From NCBI GenBank assembly GCA_946479475.1, contig CAMLGG010000019.1:1-36373 (forward strand): a stretch of DNA of 36,373 bases. Reading direction: 5' to 3'. Shown piece by piece: positions 11,402-19,927 of this stretch. Source of the stretch: an uncultured Ideonella sp. GTDB lineage: Bacteria > Pseudomonadota > Gammaproteobacteria > Burkholderiales > Burkholderiaceae. The notes under the pieces are model-generated. The model was not told the origin of the DNA, searched no databases, and saw only the letters and a program-made list of their open reading frames with translations. Both the position numbers and the translations under genes were made by a program. Position 1 is the first letter of the stretch. The number at the start of each line of letters is the position of its first letter.

Positions 11402-12688
11402 ATGACCCGCACCCTCGAGCAGTGGCTGCAGCACAGCGAAAGCCTGCACCCGAAGACGATGGACCTGTCGCTCGAGCGCGTGCAGCAGGTGCGCGAAGCC
11501 ATGGGCCTGGCCTTCGGCGTGCCGGTGATCACGGTGGCGGGCACCAACGGCAAGGGCTCGACCTGCTCGATGATCGAGGCGATCGCGCGCGCCGCCGGCT
11601 ACCGCGTGGGCCTGTACATCAAGCCTCATCTCGTGCATTTCGAGGAGCGCTGCCGGGTCGACGGCTCGCCGGTCAGCGCCGAATCGCTGTGCGAGGATTT
11701 CGAGGCGGTGGAGAGGGCGCGTGGCGAAACGGCGCTCACCACCTTCGAGTTCAGTACGCTGGCCATCCTGCGCCGTCTTGCGCGCGAGCCGCTGGACCTG
11801 GTGATCCTCGAAGTCGGCCTGGGTGGCCGCTACGACGCGGTCAATGCGGTCGATGCCGATTGCTCGGTCATCACCAGCATCGACCTGGACCACACCGAGT
11901 TCCTCGGCCCGGACCGCGAGAGCATCGGCCGCGAGAAGGCCGGCATCCTGCGCACGGGCCGTCCCGGCATCGTGTCGGATCCGGTGCCGCCGCAAAGCAT
12001 CATCGATACCGGCCGCGAGATCGGCGCCGACCTCTGGCTGGTCGGCCGCGACTTCAATCACCAGGGCGATCGCCAGCAGTGGGGCTGGAGCGGCCGTGGC
12101 CGGCGCTACCACGGGCTCGCCTATCCGGCGCTCAGGGGCGCGAACCAGTTGCTCAATGCTTCGGGGGCCATCGCCGCACTCGAGTCGATTCGCGAGCGGC
12201 TGCCCGTCAACGCCCAGGCCGTCCGGCAAGGGCTGGCGGCGGTCGACCTGCCGGGGCGGTTCCAGATCGTCCCCGGCCAGCCGGCGCTCGTGCTCGATGT
12301 CGCTCACAACCCTCAGGCCGTCTCCGCGCTGGCGCTCAACCTGGACCAGATGGGCTTCTTCCCCAGGACCTTCGCGGTCTTCGGCGTGATGCGTGACAAG
12401 GACCTGGCCGGCGTGATCGCCAGGATCGCCCCGCTGGTCGACCGCTGGTTCGCGACGGACCTGCCGCTGCCCCGCGCGGCGACGGCATCGGACCTGGCGC
12501 GGCTGCTGCGCGAGCAGCGGGGCGAAGCGGTCGATGTCAGCACCCACCCGGACCCTGCGCAGGCCTTGGCCGCTGCCCTCGGCGCAGCAGACCCCACTGA
12601 TAGAATCGTGGTCTTCGGCTCGTTCTACACCGTGGGCGGCGTGCTGAAGCAAGGCTTGCCCCGGCTGAGCGCGCCGCACCAGGCCTGA
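11402..12688 (+). CDS. folC: Bifunctional folylpolyglutamate/dihydrofolate synthase
   Basis: FolC joins glutamate to dihydropteroate and adds further glutamates to folates, using ATP. The 428-residue protein is a Mur-ligase-type enzyme with the P-loop GTNGKGS (47-53), the EVGLGGRYDAVN segment, the SIDLDHTEFLG Mg-binding region and the C-domain motif LDVAHNPQAV. It starts 18 bases after the accD terminator-like hairpin. A SPOR-domain gene follows after 62 bases, as in many Burkholderiales. Confidence 0.96.
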   Translation: MTRTLEQWLQHSESLHPKTMDLSLERVQQVREAMGLAFGVPVITVAGTNGKGSTCSMIEAIARAAGYRVGLYIKPHLVHFEERCRVDGSPVSAESLCEDFEAVERARGETALTTFEFSTLAILRRLAREPLDLVILEVGLGGRYDAVNAVDADCSVITSIDLDHTEFLGPDRESIGREKAGILRTGRPGIVSDPVPPQSIIDTGREIGADLWLVGRDFNHQGDRQQWGWSGRGRRYHGLAYPALRGANQLLNASGAIAALESIRERLPVNAQAVRQGLAAVDLPGRFQIVPGQPALVLDVAHNPQAVSALALNLDQMGFFPRTFAVFGVMRDKDLAGVIARIAPLVDRWFATDLPLPRAATASDLARLLREQRGEAVDVSTHPDPAQALAAALGAADPTDRIVVFGSFYTVGGVLKQGLPRLSAPHQA

Positions 12689-12750
12689 GGCGCCACGCGC
12701 CGGGGTGGGCCACCATCCCTGACCGCCCCGGTCGCCACTCGCCGCCTCGC

Positions 12751-13476
12751 ATGGGTCTGCTGTCCAAATCCAAGTCCAAATCCTCGGACGCTCCCCAGCC
12801 CCGTTCGGGCGCCGCCCCGCTGGCCGATGCCAACGAAAGCGTGCGAGAGGCACGCGTGCGCGCGCGCCGCCGCCTGATCGGCGCGGCCCTGCTGCTGGGC
12901 GTGGGCATCATCGGCTTTCCGCTCCTGTTCGAGACCCAGCCGCGCCCGATTGCCGTCGACATCCCGATCGAGATCCCCTCGCGCGAGGGCGCGCCCGCAC
13001 TGCAGGCACCTGCTTCACGGCCTGCACGCGTGGCGCCGGCGCCGGTGGCCCCGCCGCCCGTGGAGGCTGCCGCGAAGCCCGTGGAGACTCGTGCGGAATC
13101 GAAGCCCGAGGTGAAGGCCGAGGCCAGGCTGGACGCTCCGAAGCCCGTCGAAACTCCCAAGCCCGTCGCGGCGGAGACCCGCAAGCCCGCCGAAGCCGCG
13201 AGCAAGGCCGAAGCCGCCAAGGACAACAACGAAGGTGCCAAGGACGATGGCCGCTTCGTCGTGCAGATCGGCGCGTTCGCCGAGGCCACGGGCGCCCGCG
13301 AGGCGCGGATGAAGGTCGAGGCCATGGGCCTGAAGACCTACACGCAGGTGATCGAATCCTCCAGCGGCCGGCGCATCCGGGTGCGCGTCGGCCCCTACGC
13401 GACCAAGGCCGAGGCCGACAAGGCGGCCGCTCGCATCAAGTCCGGCGGCCTGCAGGCCGCTGTGCTGGTGCTGTGA
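12751..13476 (+). CDS. SPOR-domain protein (DedD-like)
   Basis: The 241-residue product has a cytoplasmic basic N-terminus and one membrane segment (about 46-62, LIGAALLLGVGIIGFPLLF). A long Pro/Ala/Glu/Lys-rich periplasmic linker follows, then a C-terminal SPOR domain (about 165-241, FVVQIGAFAEATGAREARMK to the end). SPOR domains bind denuded septal peptidoglycan, so a cell-division role like that of DedD is likely. It lies between folC and cvpA, the same setting as dedD in E. coli. No strong ribosome binding site is visible before ATG 12751. The family is clear; equivalence with DedD is inference from context. Confidence 0.9.
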   Translation: MGLLSKSKSKSSDAPQPRSGAAPLADANESVREARVRARRRLIGAALLLGVGIIGFPLLFETQPRPIAVDIPIEIPSREGAPALQAPASRPARVAPAPVAPPPVEAAAKPVETRAESKPEVKAEARLDAPKPVETPKPVAAETRKPAEAASKAEAAKDNNEGAKDDGRFVVQIGAFAEATGAREARMKVEAMGLKTYTQVIESSSGRRIRVRVGPYATKAEADKAAARIKSGGLQAAVLVL

Positions 13477-13486
13477 GGCGGCCGGC

Positions 13487-13996
13487 ATGATCGGGGGCCT
13501 CAGCTGGGTGGACTGGGCGCTGGCAGTGGTGCTGCTGGTGTCGACGGCCATCGGGCTGTGGCGAGGCCTCGTCTACGAGTTGCTGGCCCTGGTCGGATGG
13601 GTCGTGGCATTCATCGCCGCCCAGCTGTGGGGGCCGGCCGTGGCGCCATGGCTGCCTTTCGGGGAGCCGGGCGGGCTGCTGCGGATCGGGGCAGGCTATG
13701 TCCTGGTGTTCGTTGGCACGCTGATCGGCTGGACGCTGCTGGCCAGGCTCGTCCGCATGATGATCTCCGCCACCCCGCTGACGGTTCTCGACCGGGCCCT
13801 GGGCGTCGCCTTCGGCTTCGCGCGCGGGCTGCTGATCCTGCTCGTGGTGGCGCTGATCGTCACCCGCATCCCGCCGGCTTCGCGTTCGCAGGCCTGGCGG
13901 TCTTCGCAGGGCGCCGCCTGGCTCGGCGCGATGCTGCACGGGCTGGACCCCCTGTGGCCCCGTCACCAATCCACACCGGCAGAAGGGCGCGCTTGA
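13487..13996 (+). CDS. cvpA: CvpA family inner-membrane protein
   Basis: CvpA is a small polytopic membrane protein, needed for colicin V production in E. coli and linked to envelope homeostasis. The 169-residue product has the family opening WVDWALAVVLLVSTAIGLWRGLVYEL and about four hydrophobic segments (residues 8-25, 30-50, 63-85, 104-124). The Gly-Phe-x-Arg-Gly region at GVAFGFARGLL is also seen. It starts 10 bases after the SPOR gene and precedes purF, the classic dedD-cvpA-purF order. Confidence 0.94.
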   Translation: MIGGLSWVDWALAVVLLVSTAIGLWRGLVYELLALVGWVVAFIAAQLWGPAVAPWLPFGEPGGLLRIGAGYVLVFVGTLIGWTLLARLVRMMISATPLTVLDRALGVAFGFARGLLILLVVALIVTRIPPASRSQAWRSSQGAAWLGAMLHGLDPLWPRHQSTPAEGRA

Positions 13997-14050
13997 ATCC
14001 GCCTGCTGCCCACCCGATATTCACTCTTCCTGATCGAACGGAATCCTCCC

Positions 14051-15574
14051 ATGTGCGGCATCGTCGGCGTGATCTCCAAGCAGCCGGTCAACCAGCTGAT
14101 CTATGACGCCCTGCTGCTTCTGCAGCACCGCGGCCAGGATGCCGCGGGCATCGTCACGATGCAGGGCACCAAGTGCTTCATGCACAAGGCGCGCGGCATG
14201 GTGAAGGACGTCTTCCGCACCCGGAACATGCGAGCGCTGCCGGGCTCGGTGGGCCTGGGCCAGGTGCGCTACCCGACCGCGGGCAACGCCTACAGCGAAG
14301 AAGAGGCCCAGCCCTTCTACGTGAATGCGCCCTTCGGCATCGTCCTGGTCCACAACGGCAACCTGACCAACGCCCACGCGCTGAAGGACGAACTGTTCGA
14401 GATCGACCGCCGCCACATCAACACCGAGAGCGACACGGAGGTGCTGATCAACGTGCTGGCGCACGAACTCGAGCGGGCCGGCCGGGACCTCGCGCTGACG
14501 CCGCAGCTCGTGTTCAAGGCGGTCAGCGCGGTGCACAAGCGCATCAAGGGCTCGTATGCGGTGGTGGCGCTGATCGCCGGCCACGGCCTGCTGGCCTTCC
14601 GCGATCCCTTCGGCATCCGCCCGCTCTGCTACGGCACGCTCGAGACGCCCGAGGGTCCCGAAGTGATGGTGGCCAGCGAGTCGGTGGCGCTCGAAGGCAC
14701 CGGCCACCACTTCGTGCGCGACATCGCGCCGGGCGAGGCGGTCTTCATCGACCTGGCCGGCAAGGTCCACGCGCAGCAGTGCGCCGAAACGCCGACGCTG
14801 AACCCCTGCATGTTCGAGTTCGTCTACCTGGCGCGGCCGGATTCGGTGATGGACGGGATCTCGGTCTACCAGGCCCGCCTGAACATGGGCGAGACGCTGG
14901 CGCAGCGCGTGATCTCGACGATGCCGCCTTCGCAGATCGACGTGGTCATTCCGATCCCCGAGTCGAGCCGGCCGAGCGCGATGCAACTCGCGCAGAAGAT
15001 CGGCAAGCCCTACCGCGAAGGCTTCGTGAAGAACCGCTACGTCGGCCGCACCTTCATCATGCCGGGCCAGGCGGTGCGCAAGAAGAGCGTGCGACAGAAG
15101 CTCAATGCGATCAGCGTCGAGTTCAAGGGTCGCAACGTGCTGCTGGTCGACGACTCGATCGTGCGCGGCACGACCAGCAAGGAGATCGTGCAGATGGCCC
15201 GTGAGGCCGGCGCCAACAAGGTCTACATGGCCTCGGCTGCGCCGCCGGTGCGCTACCCCAACGTGTATGGCATCGACATGCCGACCAAGGAAGAGCTGAT
15301 CGCGCACAACCGCACCATGGAAGAGATCCGCGAGTTCATCGGCGCCGATGCGCTGATCTACCAGGACGTGGACGCCATGAAGCGGGTGGTCGGCGCCTTG
15401 AACCCGCGCCTGAACGGCTTCGAGGCCTCCTGCTTCGACGGTACCTACATCACCGGCGACGTCTCGGCCGCCGATTTCGACGCGATGCAGGCCCAGCGCG
15501 CCTCGCAGCCGGATGACGAAGACGCACCCGAGCGCAGCCGCCTCGCGCTGCAAAGCGGCGAGAACGGAGCCTGA
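14051..15574 (+). CDS. purF: Amidophosphoribosyltransferase
   Basis: PurF makes 5-phosphoribosylamine from PRPP and glutamine, the first committed step of purine synthesis. The 507-residue protein begins MCGIVGV, so Cys2 is the glutaminase nucleophile after Met removal. It has the PRPP-binding segment VLLVDDSIVRGTTS (about 362-375) and the GNLTNA and HINTESDTEV segments of the glutaminase domain. Length matches the family. metZ follows after only 2 bases. Confidence 0.97.
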   Translation: MCGIVGVISKQPVNQLIYDALLLLQHRGQDAAGIVTMQGTKCFMHKARGMVKDVFRTRNMRALPGSVGLGQVRYPTAGNAYSEEEAQPFYVNAPFGIVLVHNGNLTNAHALKDELFEIDRRHINTESDTEVLINVLAHELERAGRDLALTPQLVFKAVSAVHKRIKGSYAVVALIAGHGLLAFRDPFGIRPLCYGTLETPEGPEVMVASESVALEGTGHHFVRDIAPGEAVFIDLAGKVHAQQCAETPTLNPCMFEFVYLARPDSVMDGISVYQARLNMGETLAQRVISTMPPSQIDVVIPIPESSRPSAMQLAQKIGKPYREGFVKNRYVGRTFIMPGQAVRKKSVRQKLNAISVEFKGRNVLLVDDSIVRGTTSKEIVQMAREAGANKVYMASAAPPVRYPNVYGIDMPTKEELIAHNRTMEEIREFIGADALIYQDVDAMKRVVGALNPRLNGFEASCFDGTYITGDVSAADFDAMQAQRASQPDDEDAPERSRLALQSGENGA

Positions 15575-15576
15575 CG

Positions 15577-16800
15577 ATGAGCGAAGAAAGGCCCTTGCCG
15601 GAAGGTCTTCGGCCCGAGACGCTGGCGGTGCGCACCGCGCTGCCGCCGAGCCAGCACGGCGAGAACAGCGAAGCACTGTTCCTGACCACGGCCTTCCTGC
15701 AGGCCGATGCGGCGACCTCGGCGCGCAAGTTCACCAACTCGGAGGACTTCACCTACGGTCGCACCAGCACGCCGACCGTCCGCAGCTTCGAGGCCCGCCT
15801 CGCCGCAATGGAGGGCACCGAGGCCTGCGTGGCCACCGCCACCGGCATGAGCGCCATCCTGCTGCTGATCATGGGCCTGCTGAAGTCGGGCGACCATGTC
15901 GTCTGCTCGCGCTCGGTGTTCGGCTCGACCATCAACCTTTTCGCCAAGGAATTCGGCAAGTTCGGCGTCGAGACGAGCTTCGTCTCGCAGACGGATCTGG
16001 CGGAGTGGCGCAACGCCGTCAAGCCCACCACCCGGCTGTTCTTCGCCGAGACGCCGACCAATCCCTTGCTGGAGGTCTGTGACCTGCAGGCCCTGGCCGA
16101 TCTCGCGCACGGTGCCAACGCCCTGCTCGTCGTGGACAACACCTTCTGCTCGCCCGCGCTGCAGCGTCCGGTCGAGTACGGCGCCGACATCGTGATGCAC
16201 TCGGGCACCAAGTACCTCGACGGCCAGGGCCGCGTGATGGCCGGGGCCCTTTGCGGCCCGAGTCGCCTCATCAAGGATGTGTTCGGCCCGGTGATCCGCA
16301 CCGCCGGCATGACGCTGGCGCCGTTCAACGCCTGGGTCGTGCTCAAGGGCATGGAGACGTTGGCGCTGCGCATGAAGGCACAGAGCGAGAGCGCTCTCGC
16401 CGTGGCCCGCTGGCTGGAGCGCCGGCCGGAGGTGGTGCGGGTCCATTACCCCAGCCTCGAATCGCACCCGCAGCACGAGCTGGCCATGCGACAGCAAGCG
16501 GGGCAGGGCGGCGCGGTGGTCTCCTTCGAGGTGCGCTCCGGCGGCAGCCCCGAGTCGGCCCGCGAGGCCGCGTTCCACGTGATCGACAGCACCCGCCTGC
16601 TGAGCATCGCGACCAACCTGGGCGACACCAAGTCCATCATCACCCACCCGGGCACCACCTCGCACGGCCGCCTGACCGAAGCGCAGCGCCAGGCGGCCGG
16701 CATCGGCCAGGGCCTGATCCGCCTGGCCGTCGGCCTCGAACATGTCGACGACATCACCGACGACCTGCTGCGCGGCCTCTCCTCCTTGAAACCGGCATGA
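15577..16800 (+). CDS. metZ: O-succinylhomoserine sulfhydrylase
   Basis: MetZ makes homocysteine directly from O-succinylhomoserine and sulfide, a PLP-dependent route to methionine. The 407-residue protein belongs to the Cys/Met-metabolism class, with the PLP lysine in [13 protein letters not shown] (Lys212) and the phosphate-binding ATGMSAI region. The motif set [18 protein letters not shown] and [13 protein letters not shown] is that of MetZ rather than cystathionine gamma-synthase. The separation from O-acetylhomoserine users is by resemblance. GGAG at 15565-15568 precedes ATG 15577. Its stop overlaps the gltX start (ATGA). Confidence 0.92.
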   Translation: MSEERPLPEGLRPETLAVRTALPPSQHGENSEALFLTTAFLQADAATSARKFTNSEDFTYGRTSTPTVRSFEARLAAMEGTEACVATATGMSAILLLIMGLLKSGDHVVCSRSVFGSTINLFAKEFGKFGVETSFVSQTDLAEWRNAVKPTTRLFFAETPTNPLLEVCDLQALADLAHGANALLVVDNTFCSPALQRPVEYGADIVMHSGTKYLDGQGRVMAGALCGPSRLIKDVFGPVIRTAGMTLAPFNAWVVLKGMETLALRMKAQSESALAVARWLERRPEVVRVHYPSLESHPQHELAMRQQAGQGGAVVSFEVRSGGSPESAREAAFHVIDSTRLLSIATNLGDTKSIITHPGTTSHGRLTEAQRQAAGIGQGLIRLAVGLEHVDDITDDLLRGLSSLKPA

Positions 16801-18194
16801 CCCAAGCCCTCGTCCGCACCCGCATCGCGCCTTCGCCCACCGGCTTTCTGCACCTCGGTACCGCCCGCACTGCGCTGTACTCGTGGGCCTACGCCCGCCA
16901 CCACGGCGGCCAGTTCGTGCTGCGCATCGAGGACACCGACGTGGCCCGCTCCACGCAGGACTCGGTCGAGCAGATCCTGCAGTCCATGCACTGGCTGGGC
17001 CTGGACTACGACGAGGGCCCGATCTACCAGATGCAGCGACTCGAGCGCTACCAGGCTGTGGTCGAAGGCATGCTGGCGGCCGGGACGGCCTATCGCTGCT
17101 ACACCACGCCGGAAGAGCTCGATGCCCTGCGCGAGCAGCAGAAGGCCCGCGGCGAGAAGACCGGCTACGACGGCCGCTGGCGGCCCGAACCCGGCAAGGT
17201 GCTGCCACCCGTGCCCGAGGGCGTGAAGCCGGTCATCCGCTTCAGGAACCCGCGCGATGGCCAAGTGCGTTGGGACGACCTCGTCAAGGGCGAGATCGTC
17301 ATCGCCAACAAGGAGATCGACGACCTCATCATCCAGCGCGCCGACGGCGTGCCGACCTACAACTTCGCGGTCGTCGTCGACGACTGGGACATGGCCATCA
17401 CGCATGTCTTCCGCGGCGACGAGCACATCAACAACACGCCGTGGCAGATCAACATCTACGAGGCGCTCGGTGCTCCGCTGCCGCTGTTCGGCCACCTGCC
17501 GGTGATCCTCGGCGAGGATGGCCTCAAGCTCTCGAAGCGCCGCGGGGCGGTGGCCGTGTCCAACTACGAGGACGGTGGCTACCTGCCCGAGGCGATGCTG
17601 AACTACCTCGCTCGCTTGGGCTGGAGCCACGGGGACGACGAGCTCTTCACGCGCGAGCAGATGGTGTCCTGGTTCGACGGCTCGCACCTCAACAAGAGCC
17701 CGGCACAGTGGGACCCGGCCAAGCTGGCGTGGGTCAATGCGCAGTACCTGAAGCAGGCGGACGATGCCCGCTTGGCAGGCCTGGTGCTGAAGCAGCTGCG
17801 CAGTCGTGGAGTGGCGGTGGCCGAAGATGCTCCGCTGGTGCCGATGTGCGCCCTGTTCAAGGACCGCTGCACGACCGTGGTCGAGCTCGCCGACTGGATC
17901 GAGATGTACTTCGTCCGCGTGGCACCCAAGGCCGAGGATGTCGCCGTGCAGGTGACCGACGCGATCAAGCCCGCGCTGGAGGCTTTGCGTGAGCGGTTCG
18001 CCGCGATCGAGTGGAGCGCTGCCGCTATCCAGCAGTCGATCAAGGAGACCATCGCCGCGCACAAGCTGAAGATGCCTCAGGTCGCGATCCCGCTGCGCGT
18101 GCTCGTGTGCGGCCGCGCACAAACGCCGTCCATCGACGCGGTGCTGGCGCTGTTTTCACGCGAAGAAGTTCTGGCTCGCTTGCGGAGCGTCTAA
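16797..18194 (+). CDS. gltX: Glutamyl-tRNA synthetase
   Basis: GltX charges tRNA-Glu with glutamate. The 465-residue class I synthetase has the HIGH-type motif in [16 protein letters not shown] (HLGT, residues 19-22), the KMSKS-type motif LKLSKRRG, and the GEDVxH-like segment [13 protein letters not shown]. Start ATG 16797 overlaps the metZ stop by four bases. A tRNA-Glu gene lies just downstream, with a tRNA promoter overlapping the end of gltX. Confidence 0.97.
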   Translation: MTQALVRTRIAPSPTGFLHLGTARTALYSWAYARHHGGQFVLRIEDTDVARSTQDSVEQILQSMHWLGLDYDEGPIYQMQRLERYQAVVEGMLAAGTAYRCYTTPEELDALREQQKARGEKTGYDGRWRPEPGKVLPPVPEGVKPVIRFRNPRDGQVRWDDLVKGEIVIANKEIDDLIIQRADGVPTYNFAVVVDDWDMAITHVFRGDEHINNTPWQINIYEALGAPLPLFGHLPVILGEDGLKLSKRRGAVAVSNYEDGGYLPEAMLNYLARLGWSHGDDELFTREQMVSWFDGSHLNKSPAQWDPAKLAWVNAQYLKQADDARLAGLVLKQLRSRGVAVAEDAPLVPMCALFKDRCTTVVELADWIEMYFVRVAPKAEDVAVQVTDAIKPALEALRERFAAIEWSAAAIQQSIKETIAAHKLKMPQVAIPLRVLVCGRAQTPSIDAVLALFSREEVLARLRSV

Positions 18195-18209
18195 AAAGCG
18201 GTATATACT
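18180..18209 (+). promoter_or_regulatory. Promoter of the Ala-Glu-Asp tRNA operon
   Basis: TTGCGG (18180-18185) and TATACT (18204-18209) are spaced by 18 bases and resemble sigma-70 -35 and -10 elements. The -35 element overlaps the last codons of gltX. The predicted start is about 50 bases before tRNA-Ala. Confidence 0.65.
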
Positions 18210-18269
18210 CATGGTCTTCGCTCAACGGCGCACCCGAACAGAGATCGAAAGAAATCTGTTGCACAAGAC

Positions 18270-18345
<76 letters not shown>

Positions 18346-18368
18346 AAGTGCGAAAGAAGAAAGTCCGG

Positions 18369-18444
18369 GTCCCCATCGTCTAGAGGCCTAGGACACCGCC
18401 CTTTCACGGCGGTAACCGGGGTTCGAATCCCCGTGGGGACGCCA
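18369..18444 (+). tRNA. tRNA-Glu (anticodon TTC)
   Basis: The 76-base gene ends with an encoded CCA. Acceptor arms GTCCCC and GGGGAC pair. The anticodon stem CCGCC/GGCGG encloses CTTTCAC, with TTC at 18403-18405. The T-arm GGGGTTCGAATCCCC is standard. It lies 23 bases after tRNA-Ala. Confidence 0.97.
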
Positions 18445-18456
18445 AGCTTAAAGCGC

Positions 18457-18533
18457 GGAGTGGTAGTTCAGTTGGTTAGAATACCGGCCTGTCACGCCGG
18501 GGGTCGCGGGTTCGAGCCCCGTCCACTCCGCCA
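18457..18533 (+). tRNA. tRNA-Asp (anticodon GTC)
   Basis: The 77-base gene ends with an encoded CCA. Acceptor arms GGAGTGG and CCACTCC pair. The anticodon stem CCGGC/GCCGG encloses CTGTCAC, with GTC at 18491-18493. It is the last gene of the tRNA operon and is followed 8 bases later by a strong terminator. Confidence 0.97.
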
Positions 18534-18541
18534 ATAATTTC

Positions 18542-18580
18542 AACGGGTTAGCACTGCAGGGTGCTAACCCGTTTCTACTT
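18542..18580 (+). terminator. Rho-independent terminator of the tRNA operon
   Basis: A perfect 13-base-pair stem (AACGGGTTAGCAC at 18542-18554, GTGCTAACCCGTT at 18561-18573) closes a 6-base loop and is followed by the T-rich tail TTTCTACTT. Confidence 0.93.
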
Positions 18581-18998
18581 CCGGCGAAGCGCGGGGCAGA
18601 GCCAGGCGATGTGCCCTGGCGGCCGGGTGCCAAGCGGTGCGCATGGCGGGTGGCGTCCGCTCGCCCCGCTGCCCGGCTGGTGCGAGGGCGACATCACCAG
18701 TGCGCTGGCCCGTTGCGTGAAATCAAGCAGGCCTGCAACCAGTGGGTCGTGCGCCATGGGGGGACCAGCACGCACCCCCATGCCGTCGGACGCGACCATC
18801 GTCGCGGGTACGAGGCAGAGGCGCCTGCGCTGCTGAGACAAGGCCAGCTTGGCCGGCGCAAAGGCGGTGCTCGAATCCCAAGGGTGTGTTGAACCCTGGA
18901 ATCCTTTTCGATCCGGTGGGCCGGTCGATCGGCCTCACGGGCGCCTGGCGATCGGCGTGCTGACGACGAAGGTCTCGATCCGACGATCCTGAATCGCG
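18581..18998. other. Spacer between tRNA operon and catabolic region; no gene recognised
   Basis: About 418 bases separate the tRNA terminator from the 3' end of the minus-strand B3/B4 gene. Open frames exist on both strands, but they have no ribosome site and no recognisable protein motif, as expected by chance at this G+C. No repeat of a tRNA 3' end that would mark an integration site was seen. Confidence 0.5.
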
Positions 18999-19715
18999 TC
19001 AGCGCCGGTCCGGAATAGCCAGCAAAGGACTTTGTGCGGACAGCACCGACGCCGCCACGATCCTGCCGCCGGTGGCGGTGGTCACGAGGGCTTCGACGTC
19101 GCGCATGGCCGCCCGCACCTGGTCCTCGCCGACAGGCGCGAGTCCGTCGACATTGAAGAAGACGTCGGTGGTCGCTGGAAGCGTCTGTGTCCCTGCGGCC
19201 TGGCGCCAGGTCCAACGACGCGTCAACACGCAGTCGCCAAGGGTGAAAACGACCTCGGTTGGAGGTGGTTCCTCGGTCGGCGAACCGTCGGCCGGCGTGA
19301 AGGAGTCGCCCGCTCGCGCACGGCGAAGTTCCAGGACGCCCTCCGTCGCAGGAAGCGGATGCACGCCGGCAGGCAGAAGGTGGCGCAACGACACGATATT
19401 GCCGATGTCGACCAGCGGATTGATCGAGGGCAGCCGATCCGGCTTGAGCACGCGCCGCAGCATCGCCTCGATCGAACTGCGGTGTTCGGAGGGTCTGGCG
19501 CCGAAGCGGCGGTAGGCATCGCGCCATGCGGCAATCGCGGGGTGCTCGGCCACGTTGCCGCTGCCCAGCCGCTCGCGAACGCGTTCTTCCTCTTCTCTGA
19601 GCGCCGATTCGAGGCCGGTGGCCTCGCGGGTGTTGACAGCGCCGCGGACGACGACGACTCCGCGTCGATAGCCTGGGTAGGACTCGAAGATGTCGGGTGA
19701 GATCCTGTAGTTCAT
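18999..19715 (-). CDS. Solo B3/B4 (PheT-like) domain protein
   Basis: The 238-residue product resembles the stand-alone B3/B4 domain family, named after the editing-site-bearing domain of phenylalanyl-tRNA synthetase beta. Supporting segments are WRDAYRRFGARPSEHRSS (about 64-81), the helical MLRRVLKPDRLPSINPLVDIGN and LVSLRH-like stretch, and the C-terminal DVFFNVDGLAPV region that precedes a conserved helix. Solo members are thought to bind or edit amino acids or aminoacyl-tRNA, but the function is generally unproven. It is the last gene of the minus-strand hpa operon, 27 bases after the truncated aldehyde dehydrogenase. The ribosome site is weak (AGGG). It has no obvious link to aromatic catabolism. 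Confidence 0.75.
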   Translation of the reverse strand: MNYRISPDIFESYPGYRRGVVVVRGAVNTREATGLESALREEEERVRERLGSGNVAEHPAIAAWRDAYRRFGARPSEHRSSIEAMLRRVLKPDRLPSINPLVDIGNIVSLRHLLPAGVHPLPATEGVLELRRARAGDSFTPADGSPTEEPPPTEVVFTLGDCVLTRRWTWRQAAGTQTLPATTDVFFNVDGLAPVGEDQVRAAMRDVEALVTTATGGRIVAASVLSAQSPLLAIPDRR

Positions 19716-19742
19716 GGGTGCCCTGTGCCGAGCCGCGACGGG

Positions 19743-19925
19743 CTACGCCTTCATGACCGCGGCGATGGCCGCCGCCGCGGCCGCGATCGCGGCCTGGACC
19801 GGACTGGAGTCCGCCCGTGCGCACGCGCCGATGACATGGTGCGTGTCGGACGGGTTGACTTTGGTCGCGACAGAGGGGCCATCCGGCCGCTGCCCGCGAA
19901 TGAAGTTCCTGTGGCTTGCCTTCAT
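19743..19925 (-). pseudogene. N-terminal stub of an aldehyde dehydrogenase
   Basis: A 60-codon frame starts at ATG 19925, two bases after the stop of the preceding gene. It contains NFIRGQ, then VNPSDTHHVIGACARAD and VQAAIAAA, the typical N-terminal strand pattern of NAD(P)-dependent aldehyde dehydrogenases such as the 2-oxoglutarate semialdehyde type (NFI-x-G ... NPSDT-x-VIG ... AAIAAA). The family continues for over 400 residues. Here the frame runs into AAAIAAVMKA and stops, with no nucleotide-binding, Glu or Cys motif in the following DNA. It is therefore a remnant left by a large deletion. It is not a duplicate of hpaE, whose N-terminus differs. It may once have been the succinate semialdehyde dehydrogenase of this pathway, which is inference. 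Confidence 0.75.
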
Positions 19926-19927
19926 TC

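Noticed and set aside
18575..18841. Minus-strand 88-codon frame after the tRNA operon
   Set aside because: There is no ribosome site or motif, and it starts and ends in non-conserved spacer.
18457..18998. tRNA-Asp as an attachment site for an integrated element carrying the hpa region
   Set aside because: No integrase gene and no second copy of the tRNA 3' end were found in the window, and composition does not change visibly.
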